From the NCBI GenBank assembly GCA_948759685.1, contig CAQBGY010000214.1, positions 1-5,977 of the forward strand: DNA of 5,977 nucleotides, in the 5' to 3' direction. Shown piece after piece: positions 5,396-5,977 of the stretch (position 1 is the first letter of the stretch; every line of letters starts with the position of its first letter). Made by a program: the position numbers and the translations under genes. The notes beneath the pieces are model-generated. The model searched no databases. It was not told the DNA's origin and worked only from the letters and a program-made list of their open reading frames with translations. The stretch is from an uncultured Eubacterium sp. Lineage in GTDB: Bacteria; Bacillota_A; Clostridia; Lachnospirales; Lachnospiraceae.

Positions 5396-5971
5396 TTATA
5401 CCTCCTGTTTTATAATTTTAGCCAAACACATCAAGAATGCACATAATATGATAGCCACTGACATATAGCCAATATATAAAATATCTGCTTTCAAATAAGC
5501 TAAAACAGCAATTACCATTATTTGCATTACAACAATCAACCTTGCCGCTTTCTTAGACTCCTGCAGTTCGCTTTTATTCATATCCATATTAGGGTGGTTT
5601 ATTGTTCCCATTATGCAAACTAAAATCATTGCAAGAAATAGCAACCCATACATTACAGTTGGCTTTTTACACAGTATAGGCACAGCCTGCATAACCTCAA
5701 TATAAGCTATAACCGTCCCTAGATAACACTGCCAAAACTTATTCGCATGAAATCCCCCTGTCCGTTTTCTCAGCGAAAGAAAGAAAACCACAAAACAGAT
5801 GGTATACAGAAATTGTCTAAATAACAGCCCTAAAAACAGCATAGTTCCAACTGTTATAGTATGTTCAATCATACCTATTAATGCATATTCATAATATTTA
5901 CAATTTGATTTGCTTATTATCTTCTGCATCTCCATTTGATTGACGATCCTTAATGCCACTTTCTCTACCAT
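5396..5971 (-). CDS. agrB: AgrB-like accessory gene regulator, autoinducer peptide-processing membrane protease
   Basis: AgrB proteins are integral-membrane cysteine endopeptidases that cut the C-terminal tail from the AgrD propeptide and help form the thiolactone or lactone ring of the signal. The 191-residue product has the usual family length. The motif RKRTGGFHANKFWQC (residues 68-82) carries the presumed catalytic His75 and Cys82, seven residues apart as in the Staphylococcus aureus pair His77/Cys84. Several hydrophobic segments are visible, roughly residues 38-66, 84-97, 107-122, 144-160 and 164-184. A hydrophilic NHPNMDMNKSE loop (about 124-134) resembles the conserved AgrB loop. The start MVEKVALRIVNQM fits family N-termini, but only 6 bases lie upstream in the window, so its ribosome binding site and promoter are not seen. 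agrD follows after 4 bp, which supports the assignment. Family identity is very likely; the signal-processing role here is inferred from the family. Confidence 0.95.
   Translation of the reverse strand: MVEKVALRIVNQMEMQKIISKSNCKYYEYALIGMIEHTITVGTMLFLGLLFRQFLYTICFVVFFLSLRKRTGGFHANKFWQCYLGTVIAYIEVMQAVPILCKKPTVMYGLLFLAMILVCIMGTINHPNMDMNKSELQESKKAARLIVVMQIMVIAVLAYLKADILYIGYMSVAIILCAFLMCLAKIIKQEV
5401..5406 (-). promoter_or_regulatory. Ribosome binding site of agrD, overlapping the end of agrB
   Basis: A perfect AGGAGG on the minus strand lies within the last codons of agrB (Gln-Glu-Val-stop) and 9 nt before a GTG. It decides the agrD start and suggests that translation of the two genes is coupled. 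Confidence 0.85.
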
Positions 5972-5977
5972 AAATGT

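Noticed and set aside
1..5977. CRISPR arrays, tRNA or rRNA genes, insertion sequences
   Set aside because: I saw no regularly spaced repeats beyond the two boxes, no transposase-like coding sequence and no tRNA- or rRNA-like sequence.

Overview
The window looks like chromosomal DNA of a low-GC Gram-positive anaerobe of the class Clostridia, most likely Lachnospiraceae. The grounds are strong AGGAGG-type ribosome binding sites, AT-rich intergenic DNA, an AgrB/AgrD pair of clostridial type, and two uncharacterised protein families of a style I associate with Lachnospiraceae. Every gene I can support lies on the minus strand, so transcription runs from right to left.

Right end (5977 to about 5139): agrB, an integral-membrane peptide-processing protease, is followed after 4 bp by a 49-codon GTG-start agrD whose product carries the core GWGDPPICSGIIHQPKRP. 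This is a peptide quorum-sensing signal module. A rho-independent terminator closes it. The sensor kinase (AgrC) and response regulator (AgrA, LytTR type) are not in the window.

Middle (5136 to about 1796): just past that terminator lie two 13-bp direct repeats 20 bp apart, which look like a LytTR-regulator site. An extended -10 promoter follows, then a four-gene operon. Its first gene encodes a secreted protein with a pre-peptidase C-terminal (PPC)-like beta-sandwich, and its signal peptide lies in a different frame from the body, an apparent one-base frameshift. Next come two proteins of unknown function without signal peptides, and last a small secreted beta-rich protein resembling a P-domain. 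A hairpin closes the operon.

Left part (1780 to 175): one stand-alone gene with its own promoter and a strong terminator. It encodes a roughly 497-residue protein with a cysteine-rich N-terminal region and a C-terminal PIN-like nuclease domain.

Left end (173 to 1): the 37-bp block holding the two direct repeats recurs with 3 mismatches. It again sits directly after a terminator and again exactly 29 bp upstream of an extended -10 element. This second promoter fires leftward out of the window, with at least about 99 nt of leader visible. The simplest reading is a peptide-pheromone (Agr-like) regulon in which the AgrBD signal controls at least two neighbouring transcription units, with a PIN-like nuclease gene lying between them. 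The link between boxes and Agr is inferred from layout and is not demonstrated.
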